This document shows, piece by piece, positions 55,275 to 64,000 of a DNA stretch of 64,000 nucleotides; the stretch's first letter is position 1, and every line of letters begins with the position of its first letter. The DNA comes from Myxococcus eversor (GTDB lineage Bacteria > Myxococcota > Myxococcia > Myxococcales > Myxococcaceae), in assembly GCF_010894455.1 (NCBI RefSeq), contig NZ_JAAIXY010000007.1, positions 248,001 to 312,000 on the forward strand. The letters are read 5' to 3'. The notes below the pieces were generated by a model. The model did no database searches and was not told the DNA's origin. It saw nothing but the letters and a program-made list of their open reading frames with translations. The position numbers and the translations under genes are program-made.

Positions 55275-58200
55275 CTACGGGATGACGGCGAAGGGGACCA
55301 CCACGAGATTGTTCGTCTCGTCCGTCTCGGCGACCCCGTTGTACTGGTCGACGGACAGGATGAGGTTGTAGCTGCCTGCGTCCAGCGTCGTGGGCAGCGT
55401 CACCGTCTGGGACACCGTATAGCTGGCCATCGGAGCCAGCGACGAGGTGCGATAGAAGGCCGTGAGGAGTGTGTCCCCCGAGCAGCACGTGGCGTCCGTG
55501 GAGAGGTACACGAAGTCAAAGGTGGACTCGGGCGCGCCGGTGTCCGCCGAGCTGTTGGTGACAGTCCACGACAGGGGGATGGACGTCCCTGCCCGGGCCG
55601 AGGCCGGTGCCGTCAGGCCGCCCGGGACGAGTTCGCTGGTTGTGAGGGTGATGGGCAGTGCGGTCCACCCGTTGTTCGTCTCGTCCGATTCGTAGAGCTG
55701 CTCGTAGAAGTCGCTCCGCAAAAGCAGGTAGTAGGTGCCCGCGGGAACGCCCGGCAGGCGCGCGGTCGTCGTCGCGGTGTAGCTGGCACCCGGGGCCAGG
55801 GAGCTGTTGCGCCCCTGGCTCGTCACTTCCTTGTCCCCGCTCCCATAGGTCGCATCCGTGGACAGGTAGACATGGTCATACCAGCCCGGTATCGCGGAGC
55901 CCGCGCCCGCGTTCGTGACGGTCCAGCTCAAGGGCACCATGCTCTGGCCCCCCGCGGCCGTGGGCGCCGTGAAGGCGGTGGGCTTCAGGTCGGGGTTCGT
56001 CACCGTGAGCGGAACAGCGCTCCAGGCGTTGTTCGCGTCGTCCTTCTCCCCCATGACGCCGGTGTTGTCGGCCCGGAAGAGCAGGTACCAGTCGCCGGCC
56101 GGCACCCCGGGCAGCGCGGCGGACTTCGTGGTGGTGTAGCTGGCGCCAGGGGCCAGCGTCGTGACGTGGGGCTCTTCAAACAGCAGCTTGTCGTCGTGGC
56201 TGTAGTACCTGTCCTGGGACAGGTAGACGCCGTCCCGCCACGTCGCCGGCGCGGGCTGCGTGCCCCCGTTAGTGACGGTCCACGTGAAGGACAGCGACTG
56301 CCGGGTCACCGCCGCCGTGGGCGCACTGAAGGCCGTGGGCGCCAGATCCGGGGCGAGGCTCGTGTCCGGCGCCCGCACGCAAACCACGCGCCCCTGGGCC
56401 GTCTTCGCTTTGTACAGGTTGCCGCCCGAGGACAGGTCGACGCCCATGGCATCGGTCGTCCAAAACAAACCGGTGGTCGCGCTCCAGAAGGACTCCGACG
56501 TCTTGAAGGCGAAGTACGCCGTCGCCAGGGTGCTGCCACTCACTGCTCCCAGCTCGGTGTCCGTAGGCAGCCGCCAGTCGCTGAAGCCGCCTTCGACCAG
56601 GTCGTGGCAGTAGTTCTCCGTCGAGATGTCCGGCCTGTCCGGCACCATTCCCTCGGTGTAGTCATTCAGGCGGGCGCCATCCGCGGCATCCGGCTGCGCG
56701 TTGCCCGCCAGCTCCGAGCCCCAGACGGCGGCGTTCCAGCTCTTCGACGCCACGGAGGCCTTGCTCCAGACCAGGCCGCTGGGGCGTGTGTCCATGCACC
56801 CCCCGCTCGCGGACACGAAGGTCTGCCCGCCATCCACGGGGATGCGGCAGGTGTGTTCGGGAGGGGGCGGCGCGCTGCGCACGCACACGGCCAGGTACTG
56901 GCCGGTGGCCTTGGAGGCGTAGTCACACGCACCGGACTGGAGGTTGCACACCACGGCGATGGTGGAGGTCACGCTCGTCGCGGTCCACGCATTGGCCGTG
57001 GAATAGGGGAAGTATGCGCCTGCCTTGGACGCGCTCGCGACGGTGAGCAGTTCATCCTCCGCGGGCAGCCGCCAGTCGCTGAAGCCTCCCTGGATGAGGT
57101 CATGGCAGAAGGCCGCAGGCGCGCTGTCCGCCCCCTCGGTGACGGGGTAGCCGCCCGGGTAGTCATTGAGCCGGCCGTAGTCACTGGCATCGGGAGCGGG
57201 ACTTCCCGCGAGCGCCGAGTCCCACATGGCGTCGTTCCAGTTCATCGTGCTCGGGATGACGGCGAAGACGAGGCCGCTGCCGATGTCCTCACAGCCTCCG
57301 TTGGCCGACCGCATGAGCGGAGCGTCCGTTCCATACACGGGGCGGCAGCTGTAGCTCAGCGCCGGATCGGGCGGTGCGCCGGGCGCCGGGAGGTCAATGG
57401 CGATCTCCGCGCCCGCGAGCGGCAGCTTCAGCGCTCCCGAGCCCACCTCCATCCGCGGCGAGATGGGGACCGTAACCCCGGTCGCGTAGACCTTCACATC
57501 CCGGCTCGTCAGGACGTACGAAGTCGTCTCCGGCGCCATGCCCGGCGACGCGTGGAACTGGAGCGTGACTCCCTTCAGCCTCAGCTCGCGGAGCGAGACC
57601 TCGGAGCCGTCGTAGTGGGCCGGCTTCAGGCGCAGCGACCGGATGTCCTTCAGGTCGCGGTTCGTCAGCCAGCCGGTGAGCGGTGCCGTGGCAGTGGTTC
57701 CATACGCGCCGGACAGCTCCACCCAGTGATAACCCAGCGAGTGGACCTTGCCCTGCACGTCCGTGGCCGACACGTCCACGCGCACACGCCCGTGCGTGCT
57801 GCCGGCGGTGACGGCGGCCTCGAGGTCGAACCGGACGCTGTCGACGGAGCGCGCCACGGGCACGCCGGAGCCCTCGGTGACGGTCACCTGCGTGGTGGTT
57901 TCCCCCACCAGTCCGGATGTGTTGATGACCCGGGCCGTCACCGTGTACGTGCCCGCGATCTCATACGTGTGCGGCCACGCGTGGGTTGCCGGGTTGGACA
58001 CGATGTAGAGCCGACCTTCCACGCGCCCGTCGCCCCAGTCGAGCTGCACCACGTAGTTCCCCGCGGCGTTGTGGCTTTCGTCCGGGTCGGTGATGCCGGG
58101 GAACAAGGAGACGGTGGCGCCCGCCACGCTCGTCGTCGCCGTGAGCGACGGCGCCGAGCACATGGCGACTCCGCCCACCCAGCCCACGCGGCAGTCCGGC

Positions 58201-59333
58201 TGGGTCTCTCCCTCAAGGGGGGCGGCGAGGAGCCGGTAGTGCGCCGGATCCGCGCGCTGGAGCATCCGCACGCCGAACTCTCCCACGCACGCTTCCAGCG
58301 TGGCATCCGGGTCCGGAACGTTGGCGAGGTACGCCGCCTTCTCCGTCTCGGTCCAGGTCCGCGAGGCGATGGCGTTCCACCGACCATACAGGTTTGGAAT
58401 GCCGGAGAACACGCGCTGGACGGCGAGCGTCACCAGCCCGCGCAGGTAGCGCGCGTCCGGGTCGTTGTCATTGGCGTGGTACTCGTCGCTCAACGTGTAG
58501 CCGGCGGGAAACTCGTCGGGCTTCGCGTAGGGCGCGGACTGCAGGAAGACCTGCTGGTGGGCGCAAGCCCCGACAAAGCTGACGTAGTCGACGAAGTCAT
58601 CGGGGGCCTGCTGGAAGAGCGAGTTGCCACCCTGCTCGACGGCGCTCGACAGCATCACGCCGAGCTGGTTGCCATGCCAGGGGGCGGCCTCCGGGTTCGG
58701 GGAAACCGGGCTCCCGCACTGGGGGAGGTAGTCGCAGACGCAGCCCATGGCACCGGGACTGGGGGGAAGGCACGGACCATAGGATTTCGCGAATGGGGCA
58801 GAGGAGTTGCCCTCGCAGTTGATAGGCCTCTCCGTATTGAAGGCTGAATGGCAGTACAGCTCGGTCAAGGGATTGTACTTGCAGCACTTCAACGTAGGTT
58901 CACCATTGCAGATCTTCTCGAAGGGAAGGCCCGGGTCGAAGAGCAGAATGTTGCTGTAGCTCCAGCTGAGCAACATGCAGCTGCCCTTCCAGATGATGTC
59001 CTTGTGGGAGCAGCCAGGCTCATTGAACCCACCGTCGCTGCACTTGTTGGCCTCCTTGACGAACATGGCCACGTCCCTGGCCCTTTCCATCCAGTCCATG
59101 ACTTCGTGAGGCCAGGGCAGACTGCCCTCATCGGACGCGTCCAGGTCGGCGTACCCCGGCCCGGAGCGGCCGCCGAGCCCGGCCCTGGCCGTAGTGGCCG
59201 GAGCCGCTGGAGCCTCGGTGTCGGGGGCGGGCATGTCCGTGGTCGGCTGGCAGCCCAGGGCGCTCAGCAGGACGAGGACTGTCAGCGGGATATTTCGTTG
59301 GAGTTGTTGGAAGGGGGGCATGGGAGCCCCCAT
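55275..59333 (-). CDS. giant surface lipoprotein: novel N-terminal domain, PKD, two Lcl/DUF1566 and three CARDB domains
   Basis: 1352 residues from ATG 59333 (an alternative ATG is at 59321). Lipobox LLSALGC. Residues about 70-380 are a Cys-rich region with no recognised fold (CMLLSWSYSNILLFDPGLPF; GCVCDYLPQCGSP). A PKD-like domain follows at about 385-500 (VVQLDWGDGRVEGR, then HTYEIAGTYTVTARV). Two Lcl C-terminal (DUF1566) domains each contain CHDL(I/V)(Q/E)GGFSDWRLP. Three CARDB Ig-like repeats end the protein (SFTWTVTNGGTQPAP; LSWTVTNAGAGSA; LSWTVTNSSADTG). It looks like a surface adhesin or effector built by domain shuffling. Confidence 0.8.
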   Translation of the reverse strand: MGAPMPPFQQLQRNIPLTVLVLLSALGCQPTTDMPAPDTEAPAAPATTARAGLGGRSGPGYADLDASDEGSLPWPHEVMDWMERARDVAMFVKEANKCSDGGFNEPGCSHKDIIWKGSCMLLSWSYSNILLFDPGLPFEKICNGEPTLKCCKYNPLTELYCHSAFNTERPINCEGNSSAPFAKSYGPCLPPSPGAMGCVCDYLPQCGSPVSPNPEAAPWHGNQLGVMLSSAVEQGGNSLFQQAPDDFVDYVSFVGACAHQQVFLQSAPYAKPDEFPAGYTLSDEYHANDNDPDARYLRGLVTLAVQRVFSGIPNLYGRWNAIASRTWTETEKAAYLANVPDPDATLEACVGEFGVRMLQRADPAHYRLLAAPLEGETQPDCRVGWVGGVAMCSAPSLTATTSVAGATVSLFPGITDPDESHNAAGNYVVQLDWGDGRVEGRLYIVSNPATHAWPHTYEIAGTYTVTARVINTSGLVGETTTQVTVTEGSGVPVARSVDSVRFDLEAAVTAGSTHGRVRVDVSATDVQGKVHSLGYHWVELSGAYGTTATAPLTGWLTNRDLKDIRSLRLKPAHYDGSEVSLRELRLKGVTLQFHASPGMAPETTSYVLTSRDVKVYATGVTVPISPRMEVGSGALKLPLAGAEIAIDLPAPGAPPDPALSYSCRPVYGTDAPLMRSANGGCEDIGSGLVFAVIPSTMNWNDAMWDSALAGSPAPDASDYGRLNDYPGGYPVTEGADSAPAAFCHDLIQGGFSDWRLPAEDELLTVASASKAGAYFPYSTANAWTATSVTSTIAVVCNLQSGACDYASKATGQYLAVCVRSAPPPPEHTCRIPVDGGQTFVSASGGCMDTRPSGLVWSKASVASKSWNAAVWGSELAGNAQPDAADGARLNDYTEGMVPDRPDISTENYCHDLVEGGFSDWRLPTDTELGAVSGSTLATAYFAFKTSESFWSATTGLFWTTDAMGVDLSSGGNLYKAKTAQGRVVCVRAPDTSLAPDLAPTAFSAPTAAVTRQSLSFTWTVTNGGTQPAPATWRDGVYLSQDRYYSHDDKLLFEEPHVTTLAPGASYTTTKSAALPGVPAGDWYLLFRADNTGVMGEKDDANNAWSAVPLTVTNPDLKPTAFTAPTAAGGQSMVPLSWTVTNAGAGSAIPGWYDHVYLSTDATYGSGDKEVTSQGRNSSLAPGASYTATTTARLPGVPAGTYYLLLRSDFYEQLYESDETNNGWTALPITLTTSELVPGGLTAPASARAGTSIPLSWTVTNSSADTGAPESTFDFVYLSTDATCCSGDTLLTAFYRTSSLAPMASYTVSQTVTLPTTLDAGSYNLILSVDQYNGVAETDETNNLVVVPFAVIP

Positions 59334-59596
59334 TTCTAGCGCACGGAATCACCCCGAGTGAGACCCGTTTGGCCTCCTCCCCCTGGCTTTCCTCGTGAGC
59401 CGGCAGGCGCTTCCTGTAGGGGCAAGTGACTGTCGATTCTGCGACAGTCGCCAGCGCGCGCGTGCTCTGACCGGGAGATGCTTGGTGGGTCATAGCCAAA
59501 CCTCGCCCGGGACTTCGGCACGGCGAATCGCCAGCGAATCCTGAGCCGCTGGCAGTCTGTCAGGCCCAACGAACCTCATTCGTCGCGACGCTATCC

Positions 59597-60418
59597 ATGA
59601 CCACTCCCCACCCTGCCCCCATGTCTGTTCTGAGCGACGCCCAGGTCCAGCGATTCATCGAGGAAGGCTTTGTCCGACTCGATGACGCCTTTCCCGGACA
59701 GGTCGCGGACGCCGCGCGCGACATCCTCTGGCGCGACACGGGCTGCTCCCCGGATGACCCGGCCACCTGGACCCGTCCCGTCATCCGGCTCGGCGAATAT
59801 GTCCAGGAGCCCTTCCGACAAGCGGCCAACACCCCACGATTGAGAGCCGCGTACGACCAGCTCGTCGGCCCTGGTCGCTGGGCTCCTCGGATGAGCCTGG
59901 GCTCGTTTCCCGTCCGCTTCCCCAGCACCGAGAACCCCGGTGACGATGGCTGGCATGTCGACACCAGCTTCCCTCCCCCAGATGGAGGCACCGGCTCCTT
60001 CTTCGAGTGGCGCGCCAATGTCGCCTCACAAGGCCGCGCGCTCCTCATGCTGTTCCTGTTCTCCGACGTCGGAGAGCAGGACGCGCCCACGCGCATCCGC
60101 ATCGGCTCCCACCGGCACATCGCGAGGCTCCTCGCACCGGAAGGCACGAAGGGACTGAGCTTCATGGAGCTCGCCCAGAAGCTCGAAGGAACCACCACCT
60201 GTCCTGAAGCGCTGGCCAGTGGTGACGCGGGAACCGTCTACCTGTGCCATCCCTTCATCGTGCACGCCGCGCAGCCCCACCGCGGCACCCGGCCACGCTT
60301 CATGGCCCAGCCGCCGTTGTTCCCCTCCGGGCCCATGACGCTCGACGGCCACGCGGGTGACGACTTCCCCATCACTCAAGCGATTCGCCGCGCACTCAGC
60401 GAAGCCCCGTCGCGCTGA
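59597..60418 (+). CDS. phytanoyl-CoA dioxygenase (PhyH) family protein
   Basis: 273 residues from ATG 59597 (another ATG at 59621). Double-stranded beta-helix dioxygenase of the 2-oxoglutarate/iron type: the HxD pair in GWHVDTSFPPPDGG, the distal His in FIVHAAQPHRGTRPRFMAQ with the Arg that binds 2-oxoglutarate, and IRIGSHRHIARLL between. PhyH enzymes hydroxylate acyl-CoAs, ectoine or secondary metabolites, and the substrate is open here. No biosynthetic gene cluster surrounds it. Ends at a strong hairpin. Confidence 0.88.
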   Translation: MTTPHPAPMSVLSDAQVQRFIEEGFVRLDDAFPGQVADAARDILWRDTGCSPDDPATWTRPVIRLGEYVQEPFRQAANTPRLRAAYDQLVGPGRWAPRMSLGSFPVRFPSTENPGDDGWHVDTSFPPPDGGTGSFFEWRANVASQGRALLMLFLFSDVGEQDAPTRIRIGSHRHIARLLAPEGTKGLSFMELAQKLEGTTTCPEALASGDAGTVYLCHPFIVHAAQPHRGTRPRFMAQPPLFPSGPMTLDGHAGDDFPITQAIRRALSEAPSR

Positions 60419-60479
60419 CGAAGTCCGCCATCGACTCGACTTCGGAGAGCACGGACGCACGTCTCGCGGCGTTCGAACA

Positions 60480-60521
60480 GGGAGCGTGGAGCGACCCCCC
60501 GCGGGTCGGCTCCACGCTCCC
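60480..60521. terminator. long hairpin between the PhyH and sigma-factor genes
   Basis: GGGAGCGTGGAGCGACC (60480-60496) pairs with GGTCGGCTCCACGCTCCC (60504-60521), 17 pairs with one bulged G. It lies in the 296-bp gap between convergent genes (60418 and 60715) and may serve both. Nothing else is seen in this gap. Confidence 0.75.
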
Positions 60522-60714
60522 CTCGAATCCCAACCGCAACGCTCAGCCCGCCCCGGACCCGCGCGTGGGGTGTGAGGAAACAAGGCGCGCTCCGGGGTGC
60601 ATCTCCCTGGAGACACAGCCCGCGAAAAGGTGGCGCATTTCTCGCGAGCGAATCTCCTCCCGCGTCACAACCCCCTGGTTTCCCAGCGCTTCCGCCCCGA
60701 ATCCTCCGGAGAAA

Positions 60715-61416
60715 TCACGAGGGCGTCGCGTCCTTCATCACGCTGCGGATGCTCAAGTCCAACTGACTCTGCAGCACCCGAAGCAAGCTGCTGAGCCCCT
60801 GCGAGTCCTCCCCCAGGCGGGCAGCCAGACGCTGGCGCACATCATCGCGCAGTTGCTCCCGGGCCTGGGCCAGCCACCGCTTCACCGTGGAGCGGTCCAC
60901 CTGGTACGCGCGGGCAATCTGCGCCGTCCCCAATCCTTCCACCAGATGCAGGCGCAAGAGCGTGCGCGCCCGAGGCTCCAGCGCCCTGAGCGCCTCCTGG
61001 AATACCGCCGCGAAGTCCTCGCGGTAGTGCTCCTGGATGAACCGCCGGTCCGCGTCCACCTCCTGCACGCTCGTTTCCACGAGCTTGGAGTCATCCAAGT
61101 CGAACGAAATCTTTCGCTCCCGCATCAGGTTGAGCGCGGTGCGCAGCGCGGCGACACGCAGCCATGCCAGCAGTGCGCCCTGTCCCTCGTAATCCACGAT
61201 GCGCGGGGCTCGCTCGCCGCTGGGGAGAAAAAGCTTCACGCGCAGCACCTGAAGCGCCTCGTCCGCCACCGAGACGTCCAGCCCCCGGTGCAGCAGCGCC
61301 TTGCGGAGCTGCGGGGTATAGCGCGCCTCGAACTCCGCGAGAGCCTGTGTGTCGCCGCGCGCACAGGCTCGCGCGAAAGCCACATCGTCTTCATGGTCGG
61401 CGCCATTCATCGTCAT
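60715..61416 (-). CDS. ECF-like RNA polymerase sigma factor
   Basis: 233 residues from ATG 61416. Region 2: FARACARGDTQALAEFEARY, then ADEALQVLRVKLFLPSGERA and GALLAWLRVAALRTALNLMRE, the sigma-70 region 2 core/-10 block. Region 4: ALRALEPRARTLLRLHLVEG and LGTAQIARAYQVDRSTVKRW, a clear HTH for -35 recognition. The linker is typical of ECF sigmas. It belongs to the myxobacterial type paired with zinc-finger kinases. The start codons of this gene and the kinase gene are 32 bp apart and divergent, so they share a promoter region. Confidence 0.85.
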   Translation of the reverse strand: MTMNGADHEDDVAFARACARGDTQALAEFEARYTPQLRKALLHRGLDVSVADEALQVLRVKLFLPSGERAPRIVDYEGQGALLAWLRVAALRTALNLMRERKISFDLDDSKLVETSVQEVDADRRFIQEHYREDFAAVFQEALRALEPRARTLLRLHLVEGLGTAQIARAYQVDRSTVKRWLAQAREQLRDDVRQRLAARLGEDSQGLSSLLRVLQSQLDLSIRSVMKDATPS

Positions 61417-61448
61417 GACCGCCCCCGTCGGTTATCGTCGCCGGCGAA

Positions 61449-64000
61449 ATGGAATGCCTCGAGACGCGACGACTCTTCGCCTTCGCACAGGGTGAACTGG
61501 ACGCCGAAGCGACGCGCCAGGTGGAACAGCATCTTGATTCCTGCGCCTCCTGTCGAGCACTCGTGGCGGAGGCGGCTCGCGCGGAGGACGGGGAGGCGAG
61601 CCCGGAGTCCCGACCTTCGCCCTCGCCCACGGGCGTGGTGCTGTCGTGGCTCGAACGAGGCGCCCTGATGGGTCGCTATGTCGTGCTCGAGCGCATTGGC
61701 GCGGGAGGCATGGGCGTCGTCCACGCGGCGTACGACCCGGAGCTGGACCGCCGCGTCGCGCTCAAGCTGATTCGCATCGACTCGACGACTCCCGCGCACC
61801 TGGAGCGCGCGCAGGCCCGGCTGCTGCGCGAGGCCCAGGCCACCGCGCGCGTCATCCACCCCAACGTCATCACCATCCATGACGCGGGCCGCTTCGGCGA
61901 GCATGTCTTCCTCGCCATGGAGTTGGTGGACGGCACCACGCTGCGCGCGCACATCCGCTCGCGCAAGGGGCGCGGCGACTGGCGCGAGACGCTGAGCCTG
62001 TTCATGCAGGCCGGACGCGGCCTCGCCGCCGCCCATGCGCAGGGACTGGTCCACCGCGACTTCAAGCCGGACAACGCGCTCGTCGGCAAGGACGGCCGTG
62101 TGCGCATCACCGACTTCGGGCTGGCGCGCATCGTCGAGGGCGTCGACGACACGCCCACCCCGCCGGGCCCCACCGTGCCCGCGCCCCTGCGCTCGGAGTG
62201 GCACACGCGCTCCGACATGGTGCTGGGGACGCCGGCGTATATGTCTCCCGAGCAGAAGCGCGGCGAGCCCTCGGACGCGCGCAGCGACCAGTACAGCTTC
62301 TGCGTCGCGCTCCATGAGGCGCTCTACGGCCAGCGGCCCTTCGTCACGCAGGCGGTGGCGAAGCCCGCGCCAGACGCGCCCCGAGCCGCGCCAGGCCCGC
62401 GCCCGCCGCAAGGCTCGAACGTTCCCGCCTGGGTGCATCAGGTGATTCTCCGCGGCCTGTCCGCCGCGCCCGACGCACGCCACGAGTCCATGGAGGCGCT
62501 GCTGCGCGGGCTCTCCCGCGCTCCGGGGGAGACATGGCGTCGCGCCGTCTTCGCCGCGAGCGCGGGGCTGTTGCTCCTGGCGGGAGGCGCGGCCCTGCAC
62601 CGCTCCACCTCCGGAGACCCGTGCGCGGGCAGTGAGCAGGCGCTCATCGGAGTCTGGGACCCCGCGCGCAAGGACGCGGTGCGCGCGGTCTTCACCGGCA
62701 GCGCCCTGCCCTATGCCGCCGGTGCCTGGAGCGAGGTGCAACACACGCTGGATGGCTATGCGGGAAGCTGGGTGGCGGAGAGCCACGAGGCCTGCATCGC
62801 CACGCGCGTGAAGGGCCAGCAGACGGAGCGCCTGCTCGAGCGCCGCGTCATCTGCATGGACCAGCGACTCAAGGATTTGGGCGCCGTCGTGGACACGCTG
62901 GCGACCGGCGACAAACAGGTCATCCAGAACGCGTCACGCATGGTGCACGGCCTGGAGAACCTGTCGGTCTGCGCGAACCTCTCCGCGCTCGCCGCGCCGG
63001 AGCCGCCGCCCACCGATGAGGCGAGCCAGAAACACATGGAGGCCATCCGGACGCAGCGCGCGCAGGTCCGCGCGAAGCTCACCGCCGGGCAGGTGGCCCT
63101 CGCGCTCAAGCTCGCGACCGAGGTGGCCCGCGAGGCCCACGCGCTGGGCTACGGCCCCCTGGAGGCCGAGGTGTTGGATTTGCTCGCGGAGTCCCAGGGA
63201 AAGAACCTGGCCCACCGCGAAGGCATCAAGACGTTGCACCTGGCCATCCAGGTGGCCACCGCGAGCCGACATGACCGACAGGCCGCCGAGTCGTGGGCGG
63301 GCATGATTCGCCTGCTCAGCCTGGTGGGCCCGGAGGTGGACCCTGACGGGATGGCCCCCGCCCATGCGGAAGCGGCGCTCAGGCGTCTCGGAGGCGATGC
63401 GCGCATCGAGGCGAGGTACTTCCGGAACCTCGCCAGCCTGCACCGCGTCCGGGGCCGAAGGGAGGAGGCCCTGGCCGCGAGTGAGCGGGCGGTGGAGCTG
63501 GCCCGGAAGCTCTACACGGGGAACGACCCGGAGCTGGGCACGGCGCTGCTCACCATGGGCCATGCCCTCTACGAGTTCCAGCGACACTCGGAGGGCTTGC
63601 GCTACCTGCTCGAGGCGGAGGCCGTCTATCGGAGGACCTATGGCCCCGAGCATCCCTATCTGGCCACCGTCTTGAGCAACCTGGCGGTCTTCAGCGTGCG
63701 GCTCGGCGACCACGAGAGCGCGCTGAAGTACGGACGTGAGTCCCTGAAAATCAATGCGCGCGTCTACGGAGAGGAGAGCGAGCCGACGGCCAGCGTGTAC
63801 TTCAACCTGGGGGGCTTCCTGATGGAAGCGGGCCGCCCGGAGGAGAGCATCCAGCACTACGAGAAGGCCGTGCGCATCCGCGACAAGGTGCAAGGGACAG
63901 AGCACGCGGACCTCGTCGTACCCCTGTCGAAGATGGGAGAGGTGCAGGCCTCCGTGGGGCGCTTCGACGAAGCGCTGAAGACACACCAGCGAGCCCTCGC
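61449..64000 (+). CDS. Ser/Thr protein kinase with N-terminal anti-sigma-type zinc finger and TPRs (3' end outside window)
   Basis: At least 850 codons from ATG 61449; the frame runs off the window. Residues 28-35 (H28-x3-C32-x2-C35, HLDSCASC) form the zf-HC2 motif of ZAS anti-sigma factors. The kinase domain (about 75-355) is complete: P-loop GAGGMG from residue 84, VALKLI Lys, catalytic HRDFKPDN from 202, DFG from 222 and GTPAYMSPEQ. A single transmembrane helix follows at about 362-385 (VFAASAGLLLLAGGAALH), then an extracytoplasmic region with TPRs near the C-terminus (LGTALLTMGHALYEFQ; ASVYFNLGGFLMEAGR). Expected to be an inner-membrane sensor that holds or modifies the adjacent sigma factor. 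Confidence 0.88.
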   Translation, partial: MECLETRRLFAFAQGELDAEATRQVEQHLDSCASCRALVAEAARAEDGEASPESRPSPSPTGVVLSWLERGALMGRYVVLERIGAGGMGVVHAAYDPELDRRVALKLIRIDSTTPAHLERAQARLLREAQATARVIHPNVITIHDAGRFGEHVFLAMELVDGTTLRAHIRSRKGRGDWRETLSLFMQAGRGLAAAHAQGLVHRDFKPDNALVGKDGRVRITDFGLARIVEGVDDTPTPPGPTVPAPLRSEWHTRSDMVLGTPAYMSPEQKRGEPSDARSDQYSFCVALHEALYGQRPFVTQAVAKPAPDAPRAAPGPRPPQGSNVPAWVHQVILRGLSAAPDARHESMEALLRGLSRAPGETWRRAVFAASAGLLLLAGGAALHRSTSGDPCAGSEQALIGVWDPARKDAVRAVFTGSALPYAAGAWSEVQHTLDGYAGSWVAESHEACIATRVKGQQTERLLERRVICMDQRLKDLGAVVDTLATGDKQVIQNASRMVHGLENLSVCANLSALAAPEPPPTDEASQKHMEAIRTQRAQVRAKLTAGQVALALKLATEVAREAHALGYGPLEAEVLDLLAESQGKNLAHREGIKTLHLAIQVATASRHDRQAAESWAGMIRLLSLVGPEVDPDGMAPAHAEAALRRLGGDARIEARYFRNLASLHRVRGRREEALAASERAVELARKLYTGNDPELGTALLTMGHALYEFQRHSEGLRYLLEAEAVYRRTYGPEHPYLATVLSNLAVFSVRLGDHESALKYGRESLKINARVYGEESEPTASVYFNLGGFLMEAGRPEESIQHYEKAVRIRDKVQGTEHADLVVPLSKMGEVQASVGRFDEALKTHQRAL

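Noticed and set aside
54684..58847. 1387-codon plus-strand frame opposite the large lipoprotein
   Set aside because: Gly/Arg/Val-rich antisense artefact with no domain. The minus strand has clear PKD, Lcl and CARDB motifs.

Overview
The window is about 70% GC, with strong third-position G/C bias and long antisense open frames. Its gene content points to a fruiting myxobacterium of the Myxococcus / Corallococcus / Pyxidicoccus type. The signs are many lipoproteins with Asp-Gly-Pro or Cys-rich linkers, a zinc-finger Ser/Thr kinase with TPRs next to an ECF-like sigma gene, an AgmX/PglI-type lipoprotein, a sphingosine-phosphate-lyase-like enzyme, and large secreted proteins with FnIII, CARDB and Lcl domains. 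This is inference from content, since no rRNA or other taxonomic marker is present. I see no phage, insertion sequence, CRISPR array, rRNA or tRNA gene. The window reads as ordinary chromosome with some gene debris at 20.9-22.1 kb and 43.2 kb.

Layout. 0-4.3 kb (minus): a LOG-family protein (cut by the window edge), an L,D-transpeptidase with an M23-like front domain, and an ATPase/TPR protein. 4.7-9.8 kb (plus): a secreted discoidin/polysaccharide-lyase lipoprotein, an ABM monooxygenase, an iron alcohol dehydrogenase, a dienelactone hydrolase and an orphan PheS-like ligase with its own anticodon-binding-type domain. 9.8-13 kb (minus): a sphingosine-1-phosphate-lyase-like enzyme coupled to an FGGY sugar kinase, divergent from a membrane glycosyltransferase. 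14.9-18.5 kb: a giant secreted metalloprotease, convergent with an AI-2E-type transporter. 20-23.1 kb: small genes mixed with remnants, namely a frameshifted fragment and the N-terminal stub of an RNA-repair Hen1 gene. 23.3-29.3 kb (plus): a secreted nuclease-like lipoprotein, a P1/DmpA peptidase and a pyruvyl-transferase-like protein. 29.3-36.2 kb (minus): a DUF885 protease-like protein coupled to a SWIM-SNF2 helicase, then an M19-like lipoprotein.

36.4-38.4 kb (plus): a Cys-rich secreted protein and an amidase. 38.4-43.2 kb (minus): a tight run from a beta-lactamase-like protein through a hydroxyacid-oxoacid transhydrogenase-like enzyme and a thioesterase, into three paralogous small membrane proteins interleaved with a zinc-ribbon protein. 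43.5-46.8 kb (minus): an M28 aminopeptidase, an MscS channel and an NTF2-like protein. 46.9-51 kb: an acetolactate-synthase-like TPP enzyme overlapping an aldehyde dehydrogenase, divergent from a LysR regulator with a clear T-N11-A palindrome between them. 51-55 kb: a glyoxalase-fold protein and small secreted or lipoprotein genes, including a Trp-rich protein with a 36-bp repeat tail. 55.3-59.3 kb (minus): a 1352-residue lipoprotein with PKD, Lcl and CARDB domains. 59.6-64 kb: a PhyH dioxygenase, an ECF-like sigma factor, and a divergent Ser/Thr kinase with an anti-sigma-type zinc finger (cut by the window edge).

Most genes look like short, independent transcription units separated by strong GC hairpins. 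The clearest functional units are the lyase/kinase pair, the TPP-enzyme/ALDH/LysR unit, the SNF2/DUF885 pair, the paralogue operon and the sigma/kinase pair. The items most worth a second look are the PheS-like ligase, the paralogue/zinc-ribbon operon, the Hen1 stub fusion, the sigma/zinc-finger-kinase pair and the lyase/kinase pair.
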